NCBI GenBank assembly: GCA_964455485.1
Contig: CAYVXT010000005.1
Location: 1-29,736, forward strand
Source: CAYVXT01 sp964455485
Lineage (GTDB): Bacteria; Patescibacteriota; Minisyncoccia; Phycocordibacterales; WO2-35-19
Direction: 5' to 3'
Length of the DNA stretch: 29,736 nucleotides
Shown: positions 7,255 to 13,843 of the stretch, piece by piece
Position numbering within the stretch: the first letter of the stretch is position 1
How the letters are laid out: the number at the start of each line of letters is the position of its first letter
The notes under the pieces: generated by a model
What the model saw: only the letters and a program-made list of their open reading frames with translations
Database searches by the model: none
Told to the model about the DNA's origin: nothing
Translations under genes and position numbers: made by a program

Positions 7255-7647
7255 ATGATGCAAAACAAAGTATTTATACTTATATTTATAGCCCTTGTCT
7301 TTATTTTAGGTGGGCTTTTATATATTTATAACCCTGACCCAGTAAAATATGGCGATACAGGAGAACAAATGGTGTGTGCCCAAGACGCAAAGCTTTGCCC
7401 TGACGGATCGTATGTAGGTAGGGTTGCCCCAAACTGCGATTTTGAAACCTGCCCTATTCCAAATGAGCCAGTTTTTGAAGACGGAACATTAGACAATCCT
7501 AATGGGGACAATTCAGGCGACACTCTAAACAAAGGTGCTTACGACCCACTACCACCACAAGCTTGTACAATGGAAGCAAAACAATGTCCTGACGGATCAT
7601 ATGTAGGCAGAAGCGGTCCAAACTGCGAATTCGCACCATGTCCATAA
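7255..7647 (+). CDS. Membrane-anchored protein with two CPDGSYVGR cysteine repeats
   Basis: 130 residues. One N-terminal hydrophobic helix (about residues 5-24) is followed by an extracytoplasmic part. That part holds two copies of a cysteine module of form C-x5-CPDGSYVGR-x2-PNC-x-F-x2-CP (about residues 41-67 and 103-130), joined by an acidic Asn/Asp/Gly linker. Each module has four Cys, so disulfides outside the membrane are likely. I know no assigned function; similar modules occur in many CPR hypothetical proteins. Its last codons overlap the recG start by 10 bases, implying translational coupling. Confidence 0.8.
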   Translation: MMQNKVFILIFIALVFILGGLLYIYNPDPVKYGDTGEQMVCAQDAKLCPDGSYVGRVAPNCDFETCPIPNEPVFEDGTLDNPNGDNSGDTLNKGAYDPLPPQACTMEAKQCPDGSYVGRSGPNCEFAPCP

Positions 7648-9863
7648 CAATTGATACCCCACTAGAAAAAATCCACCGCCTCACACCTTTCCAAAAAAAA
7701 GCGCTACATTCCCTAAACATCAAGAATGTTGGCGACGTTTTGCGACACTTCCCTACCAGATACGGCGAATCAGGTCGTGTGGTAGCTATAGAATTTTTGA
7801 AAGCAGGAGAAGATGTTGTGGTGTATGGAAAAATTTCCCATTTAAAAACTTCAAAAACATTTCGATCTAAAGTGGCAATATCATCGGCACAAATTGAAGA
7901 TACAACCGGAAAAATTAAAGCTGTTTGGTTCAACCAACCATACATAGCAAAGATGTTTGGAGAGAGCTCTTTGGTGCGCATTGAGGGCCGAGTTTCTGTC
8001 AAAAGAAATAAACTGGCAGAAACGATGGTGCCGAGCGCTAGCGAGGCACGAGTGAGCAATTCGATATATTTTTCAAATCCTAAAATTGAAAAGGTAACCG
8101 AAATACCTGAGGGCACAAGCGAGTCCCTTTTTGCAGGCGAAGATAATCACAACCTCTCACCTACATACCGTGAAAGCAGAGGAATTTCTTCAAATTGGAT
8201 TTACCACTGTGTACAAAAAATATTTAAAAATGGAATACTCGACACCTTAGTTGACCCTATTCCTGATTTTATTTTAAAAAAATACAACCTCCCTTCTCTC
8301 AAAACTGCTTTAGTTTGGATACATGCCCCAAGAAAAAAAGAGAATGCGGAAGTGGCAAGAAAAAGATTTGCTTTTGAAGAAATATTTTTAATTCAGCTTG
8401 ACCGCCAAAAGGAAAAATATCTTTCAAATAGAGAAAAATCTTTTGCCATAACAAATAAAGAAAAAGATGTGGCAGATTTTGCAAAAACTTTTCCATTTCC
8501 TTTGACTGGAGCTCAAAAACGCTCCATTGATTCAATTTTGAATGATTTAAAATCTGGCCATCCAATGTCGCGCTTACTTGAAGGTGATGTGGGGAGTGGC
8601 AAAACAGCAGTAGCTGCTTCTGCTGCATATGCAGTAGTTTCTACCACTCCACCTAATCGTGAAGTTGGAAATCTCCAGGTAGCCTACATGGCACCTACTG
8701 AAATATTGGCAGAGCAACATTTTGAATCATTCATAGAGTATTTTGCAAAATACAAAATCCAAGTTGGACTTATCACAGGCAGTGGTGCTAAAAAATTCCC
8801 ATCAAAGAGTGATCGGGAAAAATATACAAAAATTTCTAAACCCCAGCTTTTGAAATGGGTGGCAAATGGCGAAATACCAATTTTGATAGGCACTCACGCA
8901 CTTATACAAAAAAGTGTTAAGTTTAAAAATTTGGCTTTTGTAGTTATAGATGAGCAACACAGGTTTGGAGTAAAGCAAAGAAAGGATCTGCGCAAAAAGC
9001 AAGACATTGCCCCTCACCTACTATCGATGACGGCAACGCCGATACCACGAACTTTAGCTCTTACAATATTTGGTGACCTTGATTTGTCTCTTTTAGATGA
9101 ACTCCCAAAAGGACGTCAGCTTCCAGATACAAAAATTGTTTTACCTCACGAGCGTGAAGAAGTTTATGAAAAAGTGCGAGCAGAATTGAAAAGTGGGAGG
9201 CAAGCCTATGTTATTTGCCCCCGCATTGATGCACCCGACCTTTCAAACGAAATGACAGTGAATGCTAAGTCGGTGATGGAAGAAGCAAAACAACTTCAAG
9301 AAAAAGTTTTTAAAGAATACAAAGTCGGTGCCATCACCGGTAAAATGACGCCTAAAGAAAAGGAAGAAACTATGCGAAGTTTTAAAGAAGGCAAATTTAA
9401 TATTTTGGTAGCTACATCTGTTGTTGAAGTGGGAGTAAACGTACCAAACGCAACAGTTATTATTATTGAAAATGCTGAAAGGTTTGGTTTAGCTCAGCTC
9501 CACCAGTTGCGGGGACGTGTTTTGAGGAGCTCGCACAAACCATACTGTTATGTTTTTGCTTCGCCCGCCGTAGCCTCTGGCGGAGGAGGGCAAAAAACTA
9601 TTACTCGTCTACGCTCATTTGTAAATTCCAAAAATGGTTTTGAGTTGGCAGAAGCCGACTTGGAACAGAGGGGCGCAGGCGACCTTGCCGGCGCAAAACA
9701 GTGGGGGGTTTCAGACCTCGCCATGGAAGCTTTAAAAAATATAAAAATGGTTGAAGCGGCTCGTGAAGAGGCACACAAAATCATTGAAGAAGATTTTGAT
9801 TTAAAAAAATATCCTCTTCTCCGCACCCATCTCTCCCAAAAGTCTGCAGTGCATATGGAATAA
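7638..9863 (+). CDS. recG: ATP-dependent DNA helicase RecG
   Basis: Remodels stalled replication forks and branched DNA. 741 residues, somewhat longer than E. coli RecG (693). Order: N-terminal wedge/OB domain (to about 280); helicase domain 1 with the Q-motif region FPLTGAQKRSI, Walker A GDVGSGKT (316-323), DEQH box (438-441) and SMTATPIPRTL; then helicase domain 2 with ATSVVEVGVNVPNAT and the RFGLAQLHQLRGRVLR motif. The start at 7638 lies inside the previous gene. A low-homology insert at about residues 130-180 accounts for some of the extra length. Confidence 0.96.
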   Translation: MSITIDTPLEKIHRLTPFQKKALHSLNIKNVGDVLRHFPTRYGESGRVVAIEFLKAGEDVVVYGKISHLKTSKTFRSKVAISSAQIEDTTGKIKAVWFNQPYIAKMFGESSLVRIEGRVSVKRNKLAETMVPSASEARVSNSIYFSNPKIEKVTEIPEGTSESLFAGEDNHNLSPTYRESRGISSNWIYHCVQKIFKNGILDTLVDPIPDFILKKYNLPSLKTALVWIHAPRKKENAEVARKRFAFEEIFLIQLDRQKEKYLSNREKSFAITNKEKDVADFAKTFPFPLTGAQKRSIDSILNDLKSGHPMSRLLEGDVGSGKTAVAASAAYAVVSTTPPNREVGNLQVAYMAPTEILAEQHFESFIEYFAKYKIQVGLITGSGAKKFPSKSDREKYTKISKPQLLKWVANGEIPILIGTHALIQKSVKFKNLAFVVIDEQHRFGVKQRKDLRKKQDIAPHLLSMTATPIPRTLALTIFGDLDLSLLDELPKGRQLPDTKIVLPHEREEVYEKVRAELKSGRQAYVICPRIDAPDLSNEMTVNAKSVMEEAKQLQEKVFKEYKVGAITGKMTPKEKEETMRSFKEGKFNILVATSVVEVGVNVPNATVIIIENAERFGLAQLHQLRGRVLRSSHKPYCYVFASPAVASGGGGQKTITRLRSFVNSKNGFELAEADLEQRGAGDLAGAKQWGVSDLAMEALKNIKMVEAAREEAHKIIEEDFDLKKYPLLRTHLSQKSAVHME

Positions 9864-10160
9864 TTTTTGCAAACAAAAAATCCCCAAAGTGCTGCGGGTA
9901 AATCTGAATTATACGAACCAAGATTCAGGTTAGAGGAGAGAGAGGGTCGGGATTGGCTTACGCCAATCCCGACCACTTCCCTCACCCTGACTCTTAGTCC
10001 GATCAGATTTTCTCCACAGCACTCTAGGGACTTCATTTTTCTCCCAACAAAATTTCAATCTTCATCAAAATCTTGATAAGGAGCCCCACTTTTCACTTTC
10101 GTGATTAGTGAGGCAAACTCGATTCGTGATTTGGAACAGAATCGAAAAACAATCCAGCCT
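9864..10160. other. Intergenic region with nested inverted repeats
   Basis: About 300 bases between recG and a minus-strand small gene. Three concentric perfect stems are present: 9888-9894 with 10017-10023 (7 bp), 9900-9907 with 10003-10010 (8 bp), and a 13-bp hairpin 9945-9957 with 9962-9974 (loop TTAC). Six A at 9875-9880 give a T run on the minus strand just past the outer stem. This looks like a folded RNA domain of about 135 nt, downstream of the leader motif at 10043-10083. A minus-strand frame starting at 10036 runs on antisense to recG and is not believed. Confidence 0.55.
10043..10083 (-). promoter_or_regulatory. Leader RNA motif, copy 2
   Basis: Shares both flanks with the motif at 10430-10472 (plus-strand CCCAACA at 10043-10049 and TGATAAGGAG at 10074-10083). 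The stem between them (10049-10058 with 10065-10074) differs in sequence but still pairs. Three pairs that would be A-C mismatches on the plus strand are G-U pairs on the minus strand, so the functional RNA is read from the minus strand. Its 5' arm CTCCTT could pair with GGGAG at 10041-10045, just before an ATG at 10036. No convincing gene follows. Confidence 0.55.
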
Positions 10161-10415
10161 CTAGAGGCAGATCCCCAGAGGCTTGAGCATCGCCGCTTCG
10201 TCTACTGCGACTACATCTGGCCGCGTACTCTCAAGCACCCGCGCAACGTGCGGGTGGACGATGATGGTCACGCCAGCTTCGGCTGGCGGGAGGTTTTTTA
10301 CGTCGCACGGCAACGTGCCGTGCGACCATCCCCCCTGCACATATGCAGGTTTTTGGGAATCAATCTTGATTCCCTCAACCAAAATCGGACACCCAACTAA
10401 ATTCAAAGTTTTCAT
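10161..10415 (-). CDS. GC-rich 84-residue protein, possibly of the small LTPHxI-like family
   Basis: The start ATG at 10415 is set by an SD AAGGAG with a 6-base spacer (10422-10427). The stretch LPPAEAGVTIIVHPHVARVL and the following ESTRPDVVAVDE recall, from memory, a small phage/bacterial family ending in P-x-G-x-x-Y-I-V-S-x-x-V-A...R-x-D-V-V-x-P. The N-terminus NLVGCPILVEG could match its NLTPH...DG start. This is weak and no function follows from it. G+C is about 63% in two 60-base lines, far above the surroundings. The coding sequence is tiled with perfect hairpins: 10236-10256, 10271-10288, 10302-10326, 10334-10349 and 10355-10374. Likely acquired. Confidence 0.6.
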   Translation of the reverse strand: MKTLNLVGCPILVEGIKIDSQKPAYVQGGWSHGTLPCDVKNLPPAEAGVTIIVHPHVARVLESTRPDVVAVDEAAMLKPLGICL

Positions 10416-10429
10416 TTTCTTCTCCTTTT

Positions 10430-10472
10430 CCCAACAGAACCTCGACCTCAAAGTCGAGATTCTGATAAGGAG
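10430..10472 (-). promoter_or_regulatory. Leader RNA motif, copy 1, upstream of the GC-rich gene
   Basis: On the minus strand it reads CTCCTTATCA, an 11-bp stem (10436-10446 with 10453-10463, one G-U pair), then TGTTGGG, and is followed by the SD AAGGAG of the 10415 gene. The leading CTCCTT (10467-10472) is the exact complement of that SD. Two states are therefore possible: SD paired with the 5' arm across the hairpin (off), or SD free (on). A second copy lies at 10043-10083. What would switch it is unknown. Confidence 0.55.
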
Positions 10473-10547
10473 GGCGACAAACTTCGTCGCCCAAAGAACT
10501 ACATTGTCTCTTTTTTGGTTGCGAGGAGAGACTAAACCTCGCAGGAA

Positions 10548-10748
10548 TTACTGACGCAGACCATAGATGATTAGGGCCAAAATGGCCAGATACAGTGCAA
10601 CACTGGTTTTCGTAAAAAAAATTTCTTTCCACGAAAACGGTTTGAGGTAGTGCGGGGTCCTCTCCCCGCACTTCTCGCAATCACTCTCCAGGATTCCCGG
10701 AGAGCAAATATTACAAAAACCACATTTACTACAATATCTCCAATACAT
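10548..10748 (-). CDS. Small zinc-ribbon membrane protein
   Basis: 66 residues. Cysteines C6, C9, C12, C15, C24 and C27 sit in CxxC spacings, ending CEKCGER, typical of a zinc ribbon. One hydrophobic helix follows near residues 48-64, so the protein is probably membrane-anchored with a cytoplasmic metal site; function unknown. SD AAGGA lies 9 bases before the ATG. A 9-bp GC hairpin (10649-10657 with 10664-10672) lies inside the coding sequence. It is the only gene between the small RNA at 11106 and the leader motif, so one minus-strand transcript could span all three. Confidence 0.6.
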   Translation of the reverse strand: MYWRYCSKCGFCNICSPGILESDCEKCGERTPHYLKPFSWKEIFFTKTSVALYLAILALIIYGLRQ

Positions 10749-11105
10749 ACTGCCTGTTCCTTTCCCCCGGATATCCCCCGGAAGTGGAGTTTGAATTTAG
10801 GAGTCCTTACGACCCCTCTCCCAAGCACTTATAGTTATTTCACTACAAGCTTGCTCGGTGAGAGGAATAACAACGTGTCGCCTTTAAGCGTTTTACACTT
10901 ATACCCCTTTCAACCTATTCTTTTGTCAAACAACTTTCTCACTCGTCTTTCTCCTTCGATAAACTCAGGATACTCGCAGTGAGAAGCGGGAGAACGAATG
11001 TGCATAGCACTTTTATATATATTATTTTTGATCGTTCCCGCGCTCCTCTCAACGAATCCTTCGACTTTACTCAAGATAAATTCATCAATTGGGGTATTTT
11101 TATAG
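10749..11105. other. Gene-free repeat-rich spacer
   Basis: Holds a doubled CCGGGGGA near 10770-10790. It also has a degenerate direct repeat (TCCTTCGA...ACTCAGGATA near 10951 and TCCTTCGA...ACTCAAGATA near 11055), of a kind often scattered in bacterial draft genomes. A bulged inverted repeat GCGGGA..ACGA / TCGTTCCCGC (about 10986-11039) encloses a GTGCATAGCAC hairpin. I see no gene; the 74-codon frame here is made from the repeats. Confidence 0.6.
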
Positions 11106-11144
11106 AAAAAAGCGATTGACTCCAGAGGAGTCAATCGCTTTTTT
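11106..11144 (-). terminator. Strong intrinsic terminator of the small RNA
   Basis: An 18-bp perfect stem pairs 11106-11123 with 11127-11144 and includes flanking A and T tracts. The core GCGATTGACTCC has loop TCT on the minus strand, followed by six T. Symmetric, so it could work both ways, but only the minus strand has a promoter close by. Confidence 0.85.
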
Positions 11145-11222
11145 CCAAAGACTTTGGGTATTTATGCCCTTGGTCCTTGTTTAGCGATCAGATACCTCCT
11201 CTAAAAGTATCTAACCTTAACT
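11106..11222 (-). ncRNA. Probable small RNA with an SD-like sequence in a hairpin loop
   Basis: A compact transcription unit of about 117 nt: promoter at 11229-11257, expected start near 11222, terminator at the end. In the RNA a perfect 6-bp stem (AGATAC/GTATCT, 11207-11212 with 11190-11195) presents an 11-base loop containing GAGGAG. No ATG, GTG or TTG occurs within about 40 bases after it. An ATC at ideal SD spacing would open an 8-codon frame ending TAA, so a leader peptide from a rare start cannot be excluded. I do not recognise it as SRP RNA, 6S RNA, RNase P RNA or tmRNA. Alternative: an attenuator leader for the zinc-ribbon gene at 10748. Confidence 0.65.
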
Positions 11223-11228
11223 GTGTAC

Positions 11229-11257
11229 AGTATAGCATACTATGGCATTCCTGTCAA
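11229..11257 (-). promoter_or_regulatory. Near-consensus sigma-70 promoter
   Basis: On the minus strand TTGACA (11252-11257), a 17-base spacer and TATACT (11229-11234). This is the best promoter in the window: the full -35 consensus and five of six bases in the -10. It faces the small RNA at 11106-11222. Confidence 0.9.
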
Positions 11258-11398
11258 GCGTTTTTACACTTTAAATTACTGTTTAGCCAAAATATGGCTT
11301 AAAATAAGGAGTTTTTACTGCCCTCCCCTCTCTTGCGCCTAGGTAAGGGGACACTTACTCCAGAGAATACTGGAGCTGAGGGGTTAGGGGTGAGGTTG

Positions 11399-11469
11399 TG
11401 CGGGTAGGGGTAATCGAAACCCCGACTCAAGTTTGGAAAACTCGCATTTTACCACTAAACTATACCCGC
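11399..11469 (-). tRNA. tRNA-Gly (anticodon TCC)
   Basis: 71 bases. Acceptor GCGGGTA/TACCCGC, anticodon loop TTTCCAA giving TCC (reads GGA/GGG), T-arm GGGGT-TTCGATT-ACCCC, discriminator A. CCA not encoded. Downstream (lower coordinates) is a CTCCAG/CTGGAG hairpin and a degenerate GGGTTAGGGGT copy of the tRNA end. Confidence 0.93.
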
Positions 11470-11566
11470 AATTTGGTTAGTTTATCATAAAACTACTTCC
11501 CTCCAAACCCCTACACAGATAATCCACGACCGTTGAATATCTGTGTATATGGTTAGTTGACTATAT

Positions 11567-11884
11567 TTAAGGATTTGCCTTGTCACCCTTATCCTTAGCT
11601 ATCTTGACCAAGTGGTCAAAATTGTCAGTAATTGAAAGTTTATTTTTATTTATTTTGCCACATTTGACGCATTTTTGTATAACACTCCACTCGCCCCCCG
11701 ACTCTTCTGTATCAATAGGTTCCATGAGTCCACAGCAGTTGTTTGCCCTGTCTCCAGGGAAGTCGTCAACGTGTTTGCTCCACAAACAATGAGGGCAATG
11801 ATTGGTATAGCCATTGCCATCTACGTTTTCACCGCAGTTTTCACAAGTAAAGTCTTCTTCTGTTTTTATGAATTTAGATGACAT
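11567..11884 (-). CDS. RNHCP-domain zinc protein
   Basis: 105 residues from the ATG at 11884 (MSSKFIKTEEDF); the frame is open further upstream but that extension is not family-like. CENCGENV, then TNHCPHCLWSKHVDDFPGDR, which carries the motif that names the RNHCP family, then CCGLMEPI and a final CVKCGK pair. Eight or so Cys/His suggest two zinc sites. Function unknown. It follows pgk by 72 bases of ATTCGT-word spacer. Confidence 0.85.
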   Translation of the reverse strand: MSSKFIKTEEDFTCENCGENVDGNGYTNHCPHCLWSKHVDDFPGDRANNCCGLMEPIDTEESGGEWSVIQKCVKCGKINKNKLSITDNFDHLVKIAKDKGDKANP

Positions 11885-11956
11885 AAATATACGAAGTAAC
11901 GAATAGGTTGCGAATTGATACAAATAAGGAATTCGTGGGCATTCGTAGTTTATTCG

Positions 11957-13003
11957 TTATTTCGTATCTAACGCCTCTATCCCCGGCAATGTACCATTGG
12001 CAAGGAAGTCTAGCATAGCGCCTCCAGCTAAAGAGACAAAGTAAACTTTGTCTTCCATCTTTAATTCTTTTATTGCAGCCACCGTGTCTCCTCCTCCCAA
12101 GATAACCTTTTTGCCTCCCCCATGCGTAGAAGTTGGATCGGTACCAGCTAGAATTTTTGCAAGAGAGAGAGTCCCTTCTTTATAACCATTTTCATAATTT
12201 CCTAAAGGTCCGTTCCAAAGAATCATTTTGGCCTCTTCTATTTTTTGTCTCAACATTTCAATAGTTTGATCATTAGCATCAAGCGCCACATCGTCTCCTA
12301 CGGGAAACAGAACTTTTGGATTCTCGCCACAACCCATCTCACGAGCATGTTTGACCATAGCTCCACCGATAAATATATGGTCAGCCTTATCTAGAAATTT
12401 TTGCACTAATGGCAATTTGGTTTCAAATTTAGCTCCTCCTAAAATAAATAAAAACGGATGCTCTGGCTCAAAAACTTCTGATAATTTTTCATACTCTTCC
12501 AAAAAATGAAACCCGGCATAATGTGGTAAAAGTTTTGGTAGAGCAACTATCGAGGTATGAGCCCGATGACTGGTAGAAAATGCCTCGTTTATATAAATAT
12601 CAGCAAATGAAGCTAGCTGCTCGGCAAAATGTTCGTCATTTTCCTTTTCCATCCATAAACGCAAGTTTTCGAACACCGCAATCTCCCCTGATTTCAAACC
12701 CCGCACCATCTTTTCGCCATCTGATGAAGTAGTATTCCAAGGGTCTCGAACAAATTTAATTTCTACACCATCAAAAACAGCTTTGGCTGCATTTACAACC
12801 GGCTCTATAGAGTCAGAGTTATCTCCAAAATGACTTATTACTATTACTCTCGCACCCTTTTGTAGTGCATATTCGATAGTTTTTTTTGAAGCACGTATAC
12901 GCGAAACATCAGTGATCATGCCCCCACTCAAAGGCACATTCCAATCTACTCTCACCATTACTATTGTCCCCTCTATTATCTTAGCCTTCTCTATTGATTT
13001 CAT
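11957..13003 (-). CDS. pgk: Phosphoglycerate kinase (short form)
   Basis: Makes ATP and 3-phosphoglycerate from 1,3-bisphosphoglycerate in glycolysis. 348 residues against a usual 390-420. N-domain: VRVDWNVPL, SRIRASKKTIEYAL, FENLRLW, INEAFSTSHRAHTS. C-domain: LGGAKFETKLPL, WNGPLGNYE and the nucleotide-site GGGDTVAAIKEL, then SLAGGAMLDFL. The canonical HLGRP motif is changed to SHFGD. Four bases separate it from tpiA upstream, so they are one operon. Confidence 0.94.
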   Translation of the reverse strand: MKSIEKAKIIEGTIVMVRVDWNVPLSGGMITDVSRIRASKKTIEYALQKGARVIVISHFGDNSDSIEPVVNAAKAVFDGVEIKFVRDPWNTTSSDGEKMVRGLKSGEIAVFENLRLWMEKENDEHFAEQLASFADIYINEAFSTSHRAHTSIVALPKLLPHYAGFHFLEEYEKLSEVFEPEHPFLFILGGAKFETKLPLVQKFLDKADHIFIGGAMVKHAREMGCGENPKVLFPVGDDVALDANDQTIEMLRQKIEEAKMILWNGPLGNYENGYKEGTLSLAKILAGTDPTSTHGGGKKVILGGGDTVAAIKELKMEDKVYFVSLAGGAMLDFLANGTLPGIEALDTK

Positions 13004-13007
13004 ACAC

Positions 13008-13778
13008 CTATTTCTTATACTCTGCAGCCTTTAATATTTTTGTAAATTTTTCAGGGACTAGAGACATGTGTCCGACCAAAAAACCTGAAACATTTCCATA
13101 CTCCATAATTGAAGGGGCATTTTCAGCCTCTACAGCGGCACCATACAAAATCCTCCAAGAATCAGCCATGTCTTTACCAAACAACTCTCCTGCCACTTTT
13201 TTTATGTAAAGAGTAGTCTCATGAATGTCTGTAGGACTCATTGCTTCACTATAAGACTTTCCGATTGCCCAAACAGGTTCGTATGCAATAGTAAGCCCTA
13301 AAGTATTTTTCTTTTCGAGGCCAGTCAAACACTCCTTTATCTGATTTTTTAAAAATTCTAGATGACCACCATCTTTATCTCGCACTTTTTCACCAATACA
13401 TAAAATTGGAGTTAGTTTGCTTAAAAATGCCATTTCGAGCTTCTTTTTTATCTGTTCATTAGTTTCTCCCATCGCTCGACGTTCTGAATGTCCGACAAGA
13501 ACGTATCGAACCCCTACATCATTCAACATGGCACCGCTCACCTCCCCAGTAAACGCACCCTTTTCTTCTGAAGATGTATTTTGTGCACCAAAAAAAATAT
13601 TTTTAGGTGCAATAAGTTTTTTGAGTGGCTGAATAAAAGGAAACGGAGGGCAAATAATTATTTCTGTGCTACGAAGTTTTTTTGCTTCGTTTCGAACAGC
13701 ATTGAATATCTGTTTTGCCTCTTCAAGACTTGTGGGGTTCATCTTCCAATTTGCCACCACCAAATTTTTCTTCTTCAT
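13008..13778 (-). CDS. tpiA: Triosephosphate isomerase
   Basis: Interconverts dihydroxyacetone phosphate and glyceraldehyde-3-phosphate. 256 residues. Active-site residues are visible: K12 (ANWKMN), H97 (VGHSERR) and E167 (AYEPVWAIG). The phosphate-binding end reads ILYGAAVEAENA...SGFLVGHMSL. It sits directly before pgk with a 4-base gap and 65 bases after the pilus operon. Confidence 0.96.
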   Translation of the reverse strand: MKKKNLVVANWKMNPTSLEEAKQIFNAVRNEAKKLRSTEIIICPPFPFIQPLKKLIAPKNIFFGAQNTSSEEKGAFTGEVSGAMLNDVGVRYVLVGHSERRAMGETNEQIKKKLEMAFLSKLTPILCIGEKVRDKDGGHLEFLKNQIKECLTGLEKKNTLGLTIAYEPVWAIGKSYSEAMSPTDIHETTLYIKKVAGELFGKDMADSWRILYGAAVEAENAPSIMEYGNVSGFLVGHMSLVPEKFTKILKAAEYKK

Positions 13779-13843
13779 GCACCAATCTTACCATTTTGGA
13801 TTATGGCTTGCACTTTTGACATTTAGTCATGGAGTTTTAAAAT

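Noticed and set aside
9548..10036. 162-codon minus-strand frame starting after leader motif copy 2
   Set aside because: Most of it is antisense to the conserved end of recG; it has no domain features. Only its first codons might be translated.
10101..10554. Plus-strand frames of 99 and 123 codons
   Set aside because: Shadows of the hairpin-rich minus-strand gene; palindromes keep both strands open. The minus strand has the SD and sensible residues.
10910..11134. 74-codon minus-strand frame
   Set aside because: Built from a degenerate dispersed repeat (TCCTTCGA...ACTCAGGATA) and a terminator; no start signal.
11106..11222. Known housekeeping RNA (SRP RNA, 6S RNA, tmRNA, RNase P RNA)
   Set aside because: None of the conserved cores of these RNAs could be recognised in the sequence on either strand.
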